In this document: piece by piece, positions 9,001 through 16,850 of the stretch
Layout of the letters: each line of letters opens with the position of its first letter
Numbering within the stretch: position 1 is the first letter of the stretch
NCBI RefSeq assembly: GCF_048771995.1
Contig: NC_133059.1
Location: 2,779,001-2,843,000 of the forward strand
Source: Taeniopygia guttata
Taxonomy: Eukaryota > Chordata > Aves > Passeriformes > Estrildidae
Reading direction: 5' to 3'
Length of the DNA stretch: 64,000 nt
Notes under the pieces: generated by a model
Seen by the model: only the letters and a program-made list of their open reading frames with translations
Database searches by the model: none
Told to the model about the DNA's origin: nothing
Program-made: the position numbers and the translations under genes

Positions 9001-11892
9001 TTTTCCACCCAAATCCCAAAAATTCCCAAAAATTCCCCCCAAAAATCTCATTTTTCCTTCAAAAAATCCCCATTTTCTCACCAAAAAATCCCCATTTTTT
9101 GTCGAAAAAATCCACATTTTTTGCCCTAGAAACCCCATTTTTTCACCAAAATTCTCCATTTTTTTTTCGGAAAATTCCCAAAAATCCGGGAAATTCCCCC
9201 AAAATCCGTGAATTTCCCCCAATTCCGTATTTTCCCCGCAGGAGAAGCAGGACAAGGAGTTCCTGCAGGCGGAGGTGGCGTCGCTGCGGCAGAACCCATT
9301 TTTTCTCAAAAAGTCCTAATTTTTTCCCCAAAAGTCAGGAATTTTCCCCAAATTCCCATTTCTCACCCAAATTCACAAAAAACTCCCAAAATTCCTCAAA
9401 AAATCTCAGTTTTTCTTCCAAAAAATCTCATTTTTCTTCCAAAAAATCCCATTTTTTTGCCGAAAAATCCACATTTTTTGCCCTAGAAACCCCATTTTTT
9501 CACCAAAATTCCCCATTTTTTTTCCCTAATTTTCCCAAAATCCATTAATTTCCCCCAATCCCATTTTTCCCCGCAGGAGAAGCAGGACAAGGAGTTCCTG
9601 CAGGCGGAGGTGGCGACGCTGCGGCAGAACCAAATCCCCAAAAATCTCCAAATTTTCCCATTTTTTGCCAAAATGTCCCAATTTTTTCCCCAAAAAATCG
9701 GGAATTTTCCCCAAATTCCCATTTTTCACCCAAATCCCAAAAATTCCCCAAAAAATATCATTTTTCTACCAAAAAATCCCATTGTTTTGCAAAAAAATCC
9801 CCATTTTTTGCCAAAAAATCCACATTTTTTGCCCTAGAAACCCCATTTTTTCACCAAAATTCCCCATTTTTTCACCAAAACTCCCAATTTTTTTTTTCTG
9901 AAAATCCCCAAAATCCGTGAATTTCCCCCCAATCCGTTTGTTTCCTCCCAGGAGAAGCAGGACAAGGAGTTCCTGCAGGCGGAGGTGGCGTCGCTGCGGC
10001 AGAACCCATTTTTTGCCAAAAAGTCCTAATTTTTTCCCCAAAAAATCGGGAATTTCCCCCAAATTCCCATTTTCCACCAAATTCCCAAAAAACTCTTTAA
10101 ATTCTCCCCAAAAAATCTCATTTTTCTTCCAAAAAATCTCATTTTTCTTCCAAAAAATTTCATTTTTTTGCCGAAAAATCCACATTTTTTGCCCTAAAAA
10201 CTTCATTTTTTCACCAAAACTCCCCATTTTTTCGCTCCGAATTTCCCAAAATCCGGGAATTTTTCCCAAAATCCCATTTTTTCCCCCCAGGAGAAGCAGG
10301 ACAAGGAGTTCCTGCAGGCCGAGGTGGCGTCGCTGCGTCAGAACCCATTTTTTGCCAGAAAGTCCTAATTTTTTCCCCAAAAATCGGGAATTTTCCCAAA
10401 ATTCCCATTTTCCCCCAAATTCCCAAAAAACTCCAAAAATTCCCCCAAAAAATCTCATTTTCCTTCCAAAAAATCCCATTTTTTTGCCGAAAAATCCCCA
10501 TTTTTTTTGCCGAAAAATCCCCATTTTTTGCCCTAGAAACCCCATTTTTTCACCAAAACTCCCCATTTTTTCGCTCCAATTTTCCCAAAATACAGGAATT
10601 TTCTCCCAATTCCGTATTTTCCCCCAGGAGAAGCAGGACAAGGAGTTCCTGCAGGCGGAAGTGACAACACTGTGGCAGAACCGAATCCCCAAAAAGCCCC
10701 AAAATTCCCCATTTTTTGCCAAAAAGTCCCAATTTTTTTCCCCCAAAAATCGGGAATTTTCCCAAAATTCCCATTTTTCCCCAAATTCCCAAAAAACTCC
10801 TAAAAATTCCCCAAAAAAATCTCATTTTCCTTCCAAAAAATCCCATTTTTCTTCCAAAAAATCTCATTTTTATTCCAAAAAAACCCCCATTTTTTGCCAA
10901 AAAATCCACATTTTTTGCCCTAAAAACCCCCATTTTTTCACCTAAAAACTTCATTTTTTCACCAAAACTCCCCATTTTTTCGCTCCGATTTTCCCAAAAA
11001 TCCGTGAATTTCCCCCAAATCCGTTTGTTTCCCCCCAGGAGAAGCAGGACAAGGAGTTCCTGCAGGCCGAGGTGGCGTCGCTGCGGCAGAACCAAATCCC
11101 CAAAAATCTCCAAATTTTCCCATTTTTTGCCAAAATGTCCCAATTTTTTCCCCAAAAATCAGGAATTTTCTCCAAATTCCCATTTTCCCACCAAATCCCA
11201 AAAAACTCTTTAAATTCTCCCCAAATAATCTCATTTTTCTTCCAAAAAATCCCCATTTATTTGCCGAAAAATTCACATTTTTTGCCCTAAAAACTTCATT
11301 TTTTCACCAAAATTCCCCATTTTTTCACCAAAACTCCCCATTTTTTTGCTCCGATTTTCCCAAAATCCGTGAATTTCCCCCAATTCCGTTTGTTCCCCCC
11401 CAGGAGAAGCAGGACAAGGAGTTCCTGCAGGCGGAGGTGGCGTCGCTGCGGCAGAACCCATTTTTTGCCAAGAAGTCCTTATTTTTTTCCCCAAAAATTG
11501 AGAATTTCCCCCAAATTCCCTATTTTCACCCAAATCCCAAAAACCTCCCAAAATTCTCCCCAAAAAATCTCATTTTTCTTCCAAAAAATCCCATTTTTAG
11601 GCCGAAAAATCCCCATTTTTTGCCGAAAAATCCACATTTTTTGCCCTAGAAACCCCATTTTTTCACCAAAATTCCCCATTTTTTCGCTCCAATTTTCCCA
11701 AAATCCGTGAATTTCCCCCAATTCCATATTTTTCCCCCTTAGGAGAAGCAGGACAAGGAGTTCCTGCAGGCGGAGGTGGCGTCGCTGCGGCAGAACAATC
11801 GGCGGCTGCAGCGGGAGTCGAGTTCGGCCGCGCGGCAGCTCCGGCGCTTCGCCCGCATCTTCTCCGGAGCCCCGCCCCACCAGGAGCCATGA
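1..11892 (+). CDS. SIPA1L3: SIPA1L3, 3' part of the gene (8 exons seen)
   Basis: This is the C-terminal end of a SIPA1-family RapGAP scaffold protein, which in mammals acts on Rap GTPases at cell junctions and the cytoskeleton. Proposed coding exons: (?)-80, 936-1004, 2340-2483, 3976-4180, 5538-5633, 7222-7324, 8219-8303, 11743-11892. Every junction has an AG acceptor and GT donor with matching phase; coding length from base 3 is 930 bases, 310 codons with the stop. Signature peptides match the family: VNVFGQPRLRASLRDLRSP, SIEDDLKRLILMDN, RTLSDESLCGGRR, LFPLPDAAGLEWATLV, QRAVSLFSLSDPALSP, and a C-terminal coiled coil from KVSQLEAMLKQLHSDLEK through EKQDKEFLQAEVASLRQNN. QRAVSLFSL-DPALSP points to SIPA1L3 rather than L1 or L2. 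The RapGAP and PDZ domains lie left of the window. The first two exons are less certain than the rest. Introns are tandem repeats throughout. Confidence 0.87.
81..935. repeat. AT-rich degenerate tandem repeat, SIPA1L3 intron
   Basis: About 20-bp degenerate units alternate TAAAAATTCCC with runs of T and TTTGGGG. No coding sequence or regulatory site stands out. The array ends at a pyrimidine tract and AG at 934-935. Confidence 0.7.
936..1004 (+). CDS. SIPA1L3: SIPA1L3 coding exon (69 bp)
   Basis: A GC-rich island of 23 codons between an AG at 934-935 and a GTGAGAG donor at 1005. It reads ARARGSEIRPQNLRERLRG and onward with phase 0 at both ends, matching the phase of the following exon. It is the only non-repetitive sequence between 81 and 2100. 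No family motif was recalled here, so the call rests on splice sites, phase and composition. Confidence 0.55.
1005..2123. repeat. Purine-rich GGGAAAAATTGGGG array then ATTTTAATGGG array
   Basis: From 1005 to about 1830 the + strand is almost pure G, A and some T in units near 12-16 bp. From 1830 the unit changes to GGGATTTTAATGGG-like sequence. Long open frames on both strands are repeat translations (poly GKIGKMG or FPIFPPFP) and not genes. Confidence 0.85.
2124..2150 (+). repeat. Partial copy of the 5' edge of the next SIPA1L3 exon
   Basis: About 27 bases repeat the acceptor and first codons (VNVFGQPRL) of the exon at 2340, including the GGCAGGCAG acceptor context. The copy then runs into intron repeat without a donor. 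It sits 216 bp upstream of the intact exon. The flanking ATTTTAATGGG repeat is the same on both sides, so the duplication unit spans intron plus exon edge. Confidence 0.85.
2340..2483 (+). CDS. SIPA1L3: SIPA1L3 coding exon (48 codons)
   Basis: Begins after GGCAGGCAG and ends at the GTGAGAG donor at 2484; phase 0 at both ends. It encodes VNVFGQPRLRASLRDLRSP and SIEDDLKRLILMDN, a block strongly conserved in SIPA1L proteins. Third codon positions are mostly G or C. Confidence 0.92.
2484..3975. repeat. Intron array of TTTTCCCAGATTTTCCCG units
   Basis: 2484-3060 is a mixed repeat of AAATTCCC and TTAGCCCCAAAAATGG blocks. From 3060 to about 3950 it is a pyrimidine-rich array with a basic unit of 10-11 bp (TTTTCCCAGA, TTTTCCCGTA). 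It ends in the CTCTTTTTCCCGCAG acceptor. No coding sequence seen. Confidence 0.85.
3976..4180 (+). CDS. SIPA1L3: SIPA1L3 coding exon with in-frame repeat tract
   Basis: Starts after CCCGCAG and leaves phase 1 at the GTGGGA donor at 4181. It opens with PLPRTLSDESLCGGRR, the family's conserved phosphorylation-like motif. About 20 codons of low complexity follow, built from GN, GS and FG pairs, encoded by GGGAATTTCGGGAATTCCGG units. The same units fill the introns on both sides. It closes with an Arg/Ser/Gly-rich stretch. Mammalian SIPA1L3, as I recall it, has a longer non-repetitive segment here. Confidence 0.88.
4181..5537. repeat. Intron array with TTGATGGATTTGGGTTGGAAAA marker
   Basis: The basic unit is GGGAATTTTTGGG. 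A higher-order unit is marked by GGGATTGATGGATTTGGG, seen near 4478, 4606, 4968, 5184 and 5350, and also carries a GCATTTTCA element. It contains one partial exon copy, listed separately. Confidence 0.85.
4813..4855 (+). repeat. Partial copy of SIPA1L3 exon 5538-5633 with acceptor
   Basis: The sequence after CCCCAG at 4812 matches the first about 43 bases of the exon at 5538 (ARLEPGLFPLPD), then falls into repeat. It has no donor. It lies 725 bp upstream of the intact exon. Confidence 0.9.
5538..5633 (+). CDS. SIPA1L3: SIPA1L3 coding exon
   Basis: Enters in phase 1 after CCCCCAG and leaves in phase 1 at GTGAGAG. It encodes PAARLEPGLFPLPDAAGLEW followed by ATLVSAARAYE, the conserved family block that precedes the C-terminal coiled coil. 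Confidence 0.93.
5634..7221. repeat. Intron array, GGGGCTGATTTTGGGGTAATTT units
   Basis: 5634-6110 is GGAAATTGGGGATTTTGG repeat. From about 6110 to 7200 it is a very regular G/T-rich array of 18-22 bp units (GCTGATTTTGGGGTGATTTG). The other strand is open for over 300 codons, purely from repeat (QNQPQITPKSAPN). Confidence 0.9.
7222..7324 (+). CDS. SIPA1L3: SIPA1L3 coding exon, proline-rich
   Basis: Begins after GTCCCGCAG, enters in phase 1 and leaves in phase 2 at GTACCC. It encodes VQRAVSLFSLSDPALSPE, the clearest SIPA1L3 signature in the window. About 16 residues dominated by proline follow, where mammalian SIPA1L3 (as I recall) has a longer, more varied stretch. Confidence 0.93.
7325..8218. 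repeat. Intron array, GGGGAAAAAAATTGAATTTTGG units
   Basis: Purine-rich repeat with a unit near 20 bp to about 8040. A short T-rich stretch then leads to the TTTGTCTGCCAG acceptor. No gene seen. Confidence 0.85.
8219..8303 (+). CDS. SIPA1L3: SIPA1L3 coding exon, start of C-terminal coiled coil
   Basis: Enters in phase 2 and leaves in phase 0 at GTGAGA. It encodes SPCPAPLDLPGKVSQLEAML then KQLHSDLEK, matching the family's DLTGKV-QLE-MLKQLH-DL-K coiled-coil start. It sits where the strand composition flips from G-rich to C-rich. Confidence 0.93.
8304..9241. repeat. C/A-rich intron array before the last exon
   Basis: Degenerate CCCAAAAATTCCCATTTTTT and CCCTAAAAATTC units of about 20 bp. It passes directly into the array of last-exon copies at 9242. 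Confidence 0.8.
9242..11457 (+). repeat. Seven upstream copies of the SIPA1L3 last-exon acceptor edge
   Basis: Each unit holds a CCCCAG acceptor plus 54 bp encoding EKQDKEFLQAEVASLRQN or a close variant, then C/A-rich intron repeat. Copies: 9242-9295, 9577-9630, 9952-10005, 10291-10344, 10628-10681, 11039-11092, 11404-11457; the intact exon follows at 11743. Spacings are 335, 375, 339, 337, 411, 365 and 339 bp. After the Asn codon every copy reads into ACCC or ACCAAA rather than the exon's AATCGG, and none shows a donor. Copy 5 is the most diverged (TTLWQN). The 54-bp piece stays in frame in all seven. Confidence 0.95.
11743..11892 (+). CDS. SIPA1L3: SIPA1L3 last coding exon and stop
   Basis: Only this copy continues past RQN into NRRLQRESSSAARQLRRFAR and on to a TGA at 11890-11892. 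It matches the SIPA1L3 C-terminal coiled coil (mammals: RLQEESQAASEQLRKFAEIF as recalled). The final residues, GAPPHQEP, differ from the mammalian tail. Enters in phase 0 after a CCCTTAG acceptor. Confidence 0.93.
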   Translation, partial: EKQDKEFLQAEVASLRQNNRRLQRESSSAARQLRRFARIFSGAPPHQEP

Positions 11893-13060
11893 GACCGAAT
11901 TCTGGGAATTTTATGGAATTTTCTGGGATTTTCTGCATTTTCTGGAGTTTTCCGGGATTTTGGGCTCCTGGAATTGCAGAATTCCCATCGGAATTGGCGC
12001 TGCCGAAGCTTCGCCCGCATCTTCTCCGGGGCTGCGCCGCACCAGGAGCCCTGAGACCGAATTCCGGGAATTTTATGGAATTTTCCAGAAGTTTCTGGGA
12101 TTTTCTGGGAATTTTCCAGGATTTCGGGCTCCTGGAATTGCAGAATTCCCATCGGAATTGGCGCTGCCGAAGCTTCTCCCGCATCTTCTCCAGAGCCGCG
12201 CCGCACCAGGAGCCCTGAGCGGGAATTCCGGGAATTTTATGGAATTTTCCAGAATTTTCTGGAATTTTGGGATCTGGAATTTTGGGATTTCCCTCCTGGA
12301 ATTGGGACGGATTCCTTCGGGATTGGAGCTTTTCTGGGATCTTCTCCGGAGCCGCGCCCCACCTGGCACCCTGACTGGGATTTTCTGGAATTTTCTGGGA
12401 TTTTCCGGGAATTTTCCAGGATTTTGGGATCTTTGGGATCCGGGATTTGGGATTCTCCCCCCAGAATTGCAGAATTCCCATCAGAATTGGCGAATCGGCG
12501 CTGCCGGTGTCTCACCAGGATCTTCTCTGGAGCCACCCCCCAGCAGGAGCCCTGACCAGGAATTCCGGGAATTTTATGGAATTTTCCGGAATTTTCTGGA
12601 ATTTTCCAGGATTTTGGGATCCGGGATTTTGGGATTTCCCCCCTGGAACTGCAGAATTCCTATTGGAATTTTCAGGAATTTTCCGGGATTTTGGGATTCT
12701 TTGGGATCCACTGGGATTTTTTGGGATTCGGGATTTTGGGATTCTTTGGGATTCTTTGGGATTTCCCCCCTGGAACTGCAGAATTCCCATCAGGATTTTT
12801 GGGAATTCTCCGGGATTTTTGGATTCTTTGGGATTTTTTTGGGACCTGGAATTTTGGGATTCTTTGGATTTTTGGGCTCCAGGATTTTGGGATTTTCCCC
12901 CTGGAATTGCAGAATTCCCATTGGGATTTTCAGGAATTTTCCGGGATTTTGGGATTCTTTGGGATCTGTTTGGGATTTTTTTGGGATCCGGGATTTTGGG
13001 ATTTTTGGGGATTTTTGGGATCCGGGATTTTGGGATTTCCCCCCTGGAATTGGGACGGAT
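11893..13060 (+). repeat. 3' UTR array carrying copies of the SIPA1L3 stop region
   Basis: Four further copies of the exon's 3' end, encoding FARIFSGAAPHQEP-stop or decayed versions, end at TGA positions 12052, 12216, 12372 and 12553; the real stop is at 11890. Spacing is 162, 164, 156 and 181 bp. The units also carry CTGGAATTGCAGAATTCCCAT, which continues alone to about 13050. An 853-codon open frame across this region is repeat translation. Confidence 0.9.
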
Positions 13061-14600
13061 CCCTCAGGATCCAGAACATTCCCTGGAATTCCAGAACATT
13101 CCAGGAGGATCCAGAACTTTCCATGGAATCCCAGAACATTCCAGAACTTTCCAGGTGCTTCCAGAAACTTCAGCATTTTCCACAGAATTCCAGAACTTTC
13201 CATGGAATTCCAGAACTTTCCATGGAATTCCAGAACTTTCCAGAGGGGACCAAGAACATTCCTGGATGGATCCAGAATTTTCCATGGAATTCCGGAACTT
13301 TTCCAGACCCTTCCAGGTGCTTCCAGAAATTCCAGAACTTTTCATGGAATTCCAAAAATTCCAGAACATTCCACGGAATTCCAGAACTTTTCACGTAATC
13401 CCAGAAATTCCAGAATTTTCCATGGAATTCCAGAACTTTTCATGGACTTCCGGAACTTCTCCAATGGAATTCCAGAACATTCCAGAACTTCCAGGTGCTT
13501 CCAGAACTTCTCACGGAATTCCAGAACTTCCCATGGAATTGAAAAAATTCCAGAACTTTTTATGGAATTCCAGAAATTCCAGAACTTTCCAGGTGCTTCC
13601 ACAGGGATCCAGAACTTTCCACAGAATTCCAGAATTTTCCACGGACTTCCAGAACTTTTCCAATGGAATTCCAGAAATTCCAGAATTTTCCATGGAATTG
13701 CAAAAATTCCAGAACTTTTTATGGAATTCCAGAAATTCCAGAACTTTCCATGGAATTCCAGAACTTTCCAGGTGCTTCCACAGGAATCCAGAATTTCCCA
13801 CGGAATTCCAAAACTTTCCACAGAATTCCGGAACTTTTCCAATGGAATTCCAGAACTTTCCACAGAATTCCAGAACTTTCCATGGGCTTCCAGAAATTCC
13901 AGAAATTTCCACGGAATTCCAGAATTTTCCACGGACTTCCGGGAACTTTTCCAATGGAATTCCAGAACTTTCCACATCGTTCCAGAACATTCCAAAACTT
14001 TCCACGGAATTCCAGAACTTTTAATGGAATTCCAGAAATTCCGGGACCTTCCAGGTGCTTCCAGAACTTTCCACAGAATTCCAGAACTTCTCCCACAGAA
14101 TTCCAGAACTTTTTATGGGCTTCCAGAAATTCCAGAACTTTCCACGGAATTGAGAAAATTCCAAAACTTTCCACAGAATTCCAGAACTTTCCACGGGCTT
14201 CCAGAAATTCCAGAATTTTCCATGGAATTCCAGAATTTTCCACGGACTTCCGGGAACTCTTCCAATGGAATTCCAGAACATTCCAGAACTTTCCACGGAA
14301 TTCCAGAACTTTTCATGGAATTCCAGAACTTCTCACGGAATTCCAGAAATTTCGGGACCTTCCAGGTGCTTCCAGAACTTTCCATGGAATTCCAGAACTT
14401 TCCAGGTGCTTCCAGAAACTTCCAGAACTTTTCATGGAATTCCAGGAATTCCAGAACATTCCATGGAATTCCAGAACTTTTTATGGGCTTCCAGAAATTC
14501 CAGAACTTTCCATGGAATTGAGAAAATTCCAAAACTTTTCATGGAATTCCGGAACTTTCCGTGGAATTCCGGAACCTTCCGGAGGGTCTTAGGCCCCTCC
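13060..14600. repeat. CCAGAACTTTCCATGGAATT minisatellite
   Basis: A 1.5-kb array of units near 15-20 bp (GAATTCCAGAACTTTCCACG), with a longer-range marker CTTCCAGGTGCTTCCAGAA. It is open in several frames on both strands because stops are rare in the unit. Probably SIPA1L3 3' UTR or just downstream. Confidence 0.9.
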
Positions 14601-14639
14601 CCCCCCCCCCGGAATTCCTGGATTTTTTGGGAACAGGGG

Positions 14640-15960
14640 GAGGAGCCCCGATCTTGAATTAATGAATAATAATTAATAATTCATGAGGAATAATTAATAA
14701 TAATTAAGGAGCTTCCAGGCACTTTCATCCCCAAAAAAAATTCCTTAAATTTTTTTTTTTAAATTCCCTAAAATATCCTAAAATTTTCCTTAAAAATTCC
14801 CGAAAAATTCCTTTTAAATCCCCCCCCAAAAATGACTCAAAATCCCCCAAAAAATTCCCGAAAAATTCCTTAACATTCCTAAAAAAAATCCCAAAAATTC
14901 ATTTAAAAATCCCTGAAAAATTCCCTAAAAATTCCTTAGAAATTCCCAAAAAATCCCTAAAAATTCATTTAACAATTCCTAAAAAACCTCTTTAAAAATT
15001 CCAAAACATTCATTTAAAAATTCCTAAAATTTCCCCAAAAAATCAAAAAAAATTCCCAAAAAATCACTAAAAATTCCAAAAAATTTTAAGATCCTAAAAT
15101 ATTCCCAAAAAATTCCTTTAAAAATACAAAAAATTTAATTAAAAAAGTCCAACAAAATTCCCTAAATATTAAAAAATCATTTAAAATTCCCTCAAAATTC
15201 CTTTAAAATTCCCTCAAAATTTCCAAACAATTCTCAACAAATCCATTTTAAAATTCCTAAAAAATGCCCAAAAAATTCCCACAAAATTAATTTAAAAGTT
15301 CCTTTAAAATTCCCCAAAAATTAAAAATCCCCCAAAAATTCCATAAAAAAGACTTTAATTCCTTAAAAATTCCTGAATAATCCCTAAAAATTCCCGAAGT
15401 TCTTTAAGAATTCCTAAAAAATTCATTTAAAATTCAAAAGAAATTTAAAAAATTCTCTGAGAATTCCCTAAAAATTAATTTAAAAATTCCTAAAAATTTC
15501 CATAAAAATCGCTTTAATTCCTGAAAAATTCCCTTAAAATTCATTTAAAATTCCCCAAAAATTGCTTAAAATTCCTTTTCAAATTTCTGAAAAATTCCCT
15601 AAAAATGCCACAAAATTCCTAAGAAATCCCCCCAAAAATCCCTTAAAATTTCTTTAAAATTCAAAAAAATCTCTAAAAAATTCCTTTAAAAATTCCTTTA
15701 AAAAGCCCCAAAAATTCCTTAAAAATTCCATTAAAATCCCTTTAAAAATCTGTAAAAATTCCTTTAAAATCCCTAAAAAATTCCCTAAAATTCCCCAAAA
15801 AAACCCCTTAAAAGTCCCTTAAAAATCCCTGAAAAAATTCCTAAAAATTCCCTAAAAAATCCCTAAAAATAATTTTAAAAACTCCCTAAAAATCCCTAAA
15901 AAATTCCCTAAAATTCCCCAAAATTCCCTTAAAAAATCCCTAAAATTCCCTAAATTATTT
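14640..15960. repeat. AT-rich CCCTAAAAATTCC degenerate array
   Basis: Preceded by a short AATTAATAATTCATGAGG segment. Units are about 11-13 bp and quite diverged. No coding potential. Confidence 0.85.
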
Positions 15961-16280
15961 CCTGGAGCGGCTCAGGGTTTGAAACCCCTCCCCCTTCATT
16001 CCCAACATTCCCAAAATTCCCCCAAAATTCCCCAAAATTCCCGTTTTTAAACACTATATTTGTATAAATGGCACCGTTTTAATTCCCTTTTTTTTTTTCC
16101 CCTTTTTTTTGCTGTTTTGGGGAGAAAATTCCCAATTTTCCCCCAAAAAATCCCCCAAAATTTGGGATTTTCGCTCCTTTTTTGTCTTATTTAATCCCCT
16201 CCCCATTCCTGGAAAATTTTGGTGGATAGGAATAAAAATTCCCAAAAAATTTTGCGGATTCGAGTTTGGATTTTTGAGGC
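15961..16280 (+). other. Non-repetitive segment, possible SIPA1L3 3' UTR end
   Basis: One of the few non-tandem stretches here. It contains TATATTTGTATAAATGGCACC near 16050 and a canonical AATAAA at 16231-16236. It could be the distal poly(A) region of SIPA1L3. That is inference from position and hexamer only; 4.3 kb of repeat lies between it and the stop codon. Confidence 0.35.
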
Positions 16281-16850
16281 AAATGGGATTTTTTGGGAAA
16301 AAAAATGAAATTTTGGGGGGGAAAATGGGAATTTTGGGGGGGAAAATGGGAATTTTGGGGGGGGAAATGGGAATTTTGGGGGAAAAAGGGAATTTGGGGA
16401 GGAAAAATTGGAATTTTGGGGGGAAATATTGGGAACTTGGGGGGAAATGGGAATTTTGGGGGTAGAAATGGGATTTTTTTGGGGGGAAATGGGAATTTGG
16501 GGGAAAATGGGAATTTTGGGGGGAAAAATGGGAATTTTGGGGAAATCTGGGGACAAAAAGGGCAGAAAATAGGAATTTTCAGAGCTCAAAATTGGGGAAA
16601 AATGGGAATTTTTGGGGAAAAGAGAATTTTGGGAGGGAAAATTGGAAATTTGGGGAAATTTGGGGACAAAAAGGGGGGAAAATGGGAATTTTCAGAGCTC
16701 AGAATTGGGGAAAAATGGGAATTTTGGGGGGAAAATGGGAATTTTGGGGGGGGAAATGGGAATTTTGGGAAGGAAAATGGCAATTTGGAATTTTGGGGGT
16801 GGGGGGAAATGGGAATTTTGGGGTCTCAGGGATTCGGGGTCATTTTGGGG
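16280..16850. repeat. GGGAATTTTGGGGGGGAAAAT minisatellite
   Basis: G/A-rich + strand with a unit of about 20 bp. A longer unit is marked by TTCAGAGCTCAAAATTGGGG near 16578 and 16694. Confidence 0.9.

Noticed and set aside
9242-11457. Seven SIPA1L3 exon copies as true duplicated exons (protein repeat)
   Set aside because: None has a donor after the 54 bp, so they cannot be spliced as internal exons. They are annotated as partial edge copies.
11960-14521. Open reading frame of 853 codons on +
   Set aside because: Translation is monotonous repeat (GIPELFMEFQ) with the same openness in other frames. It lies in the SIPA1L3 3' UTR array.
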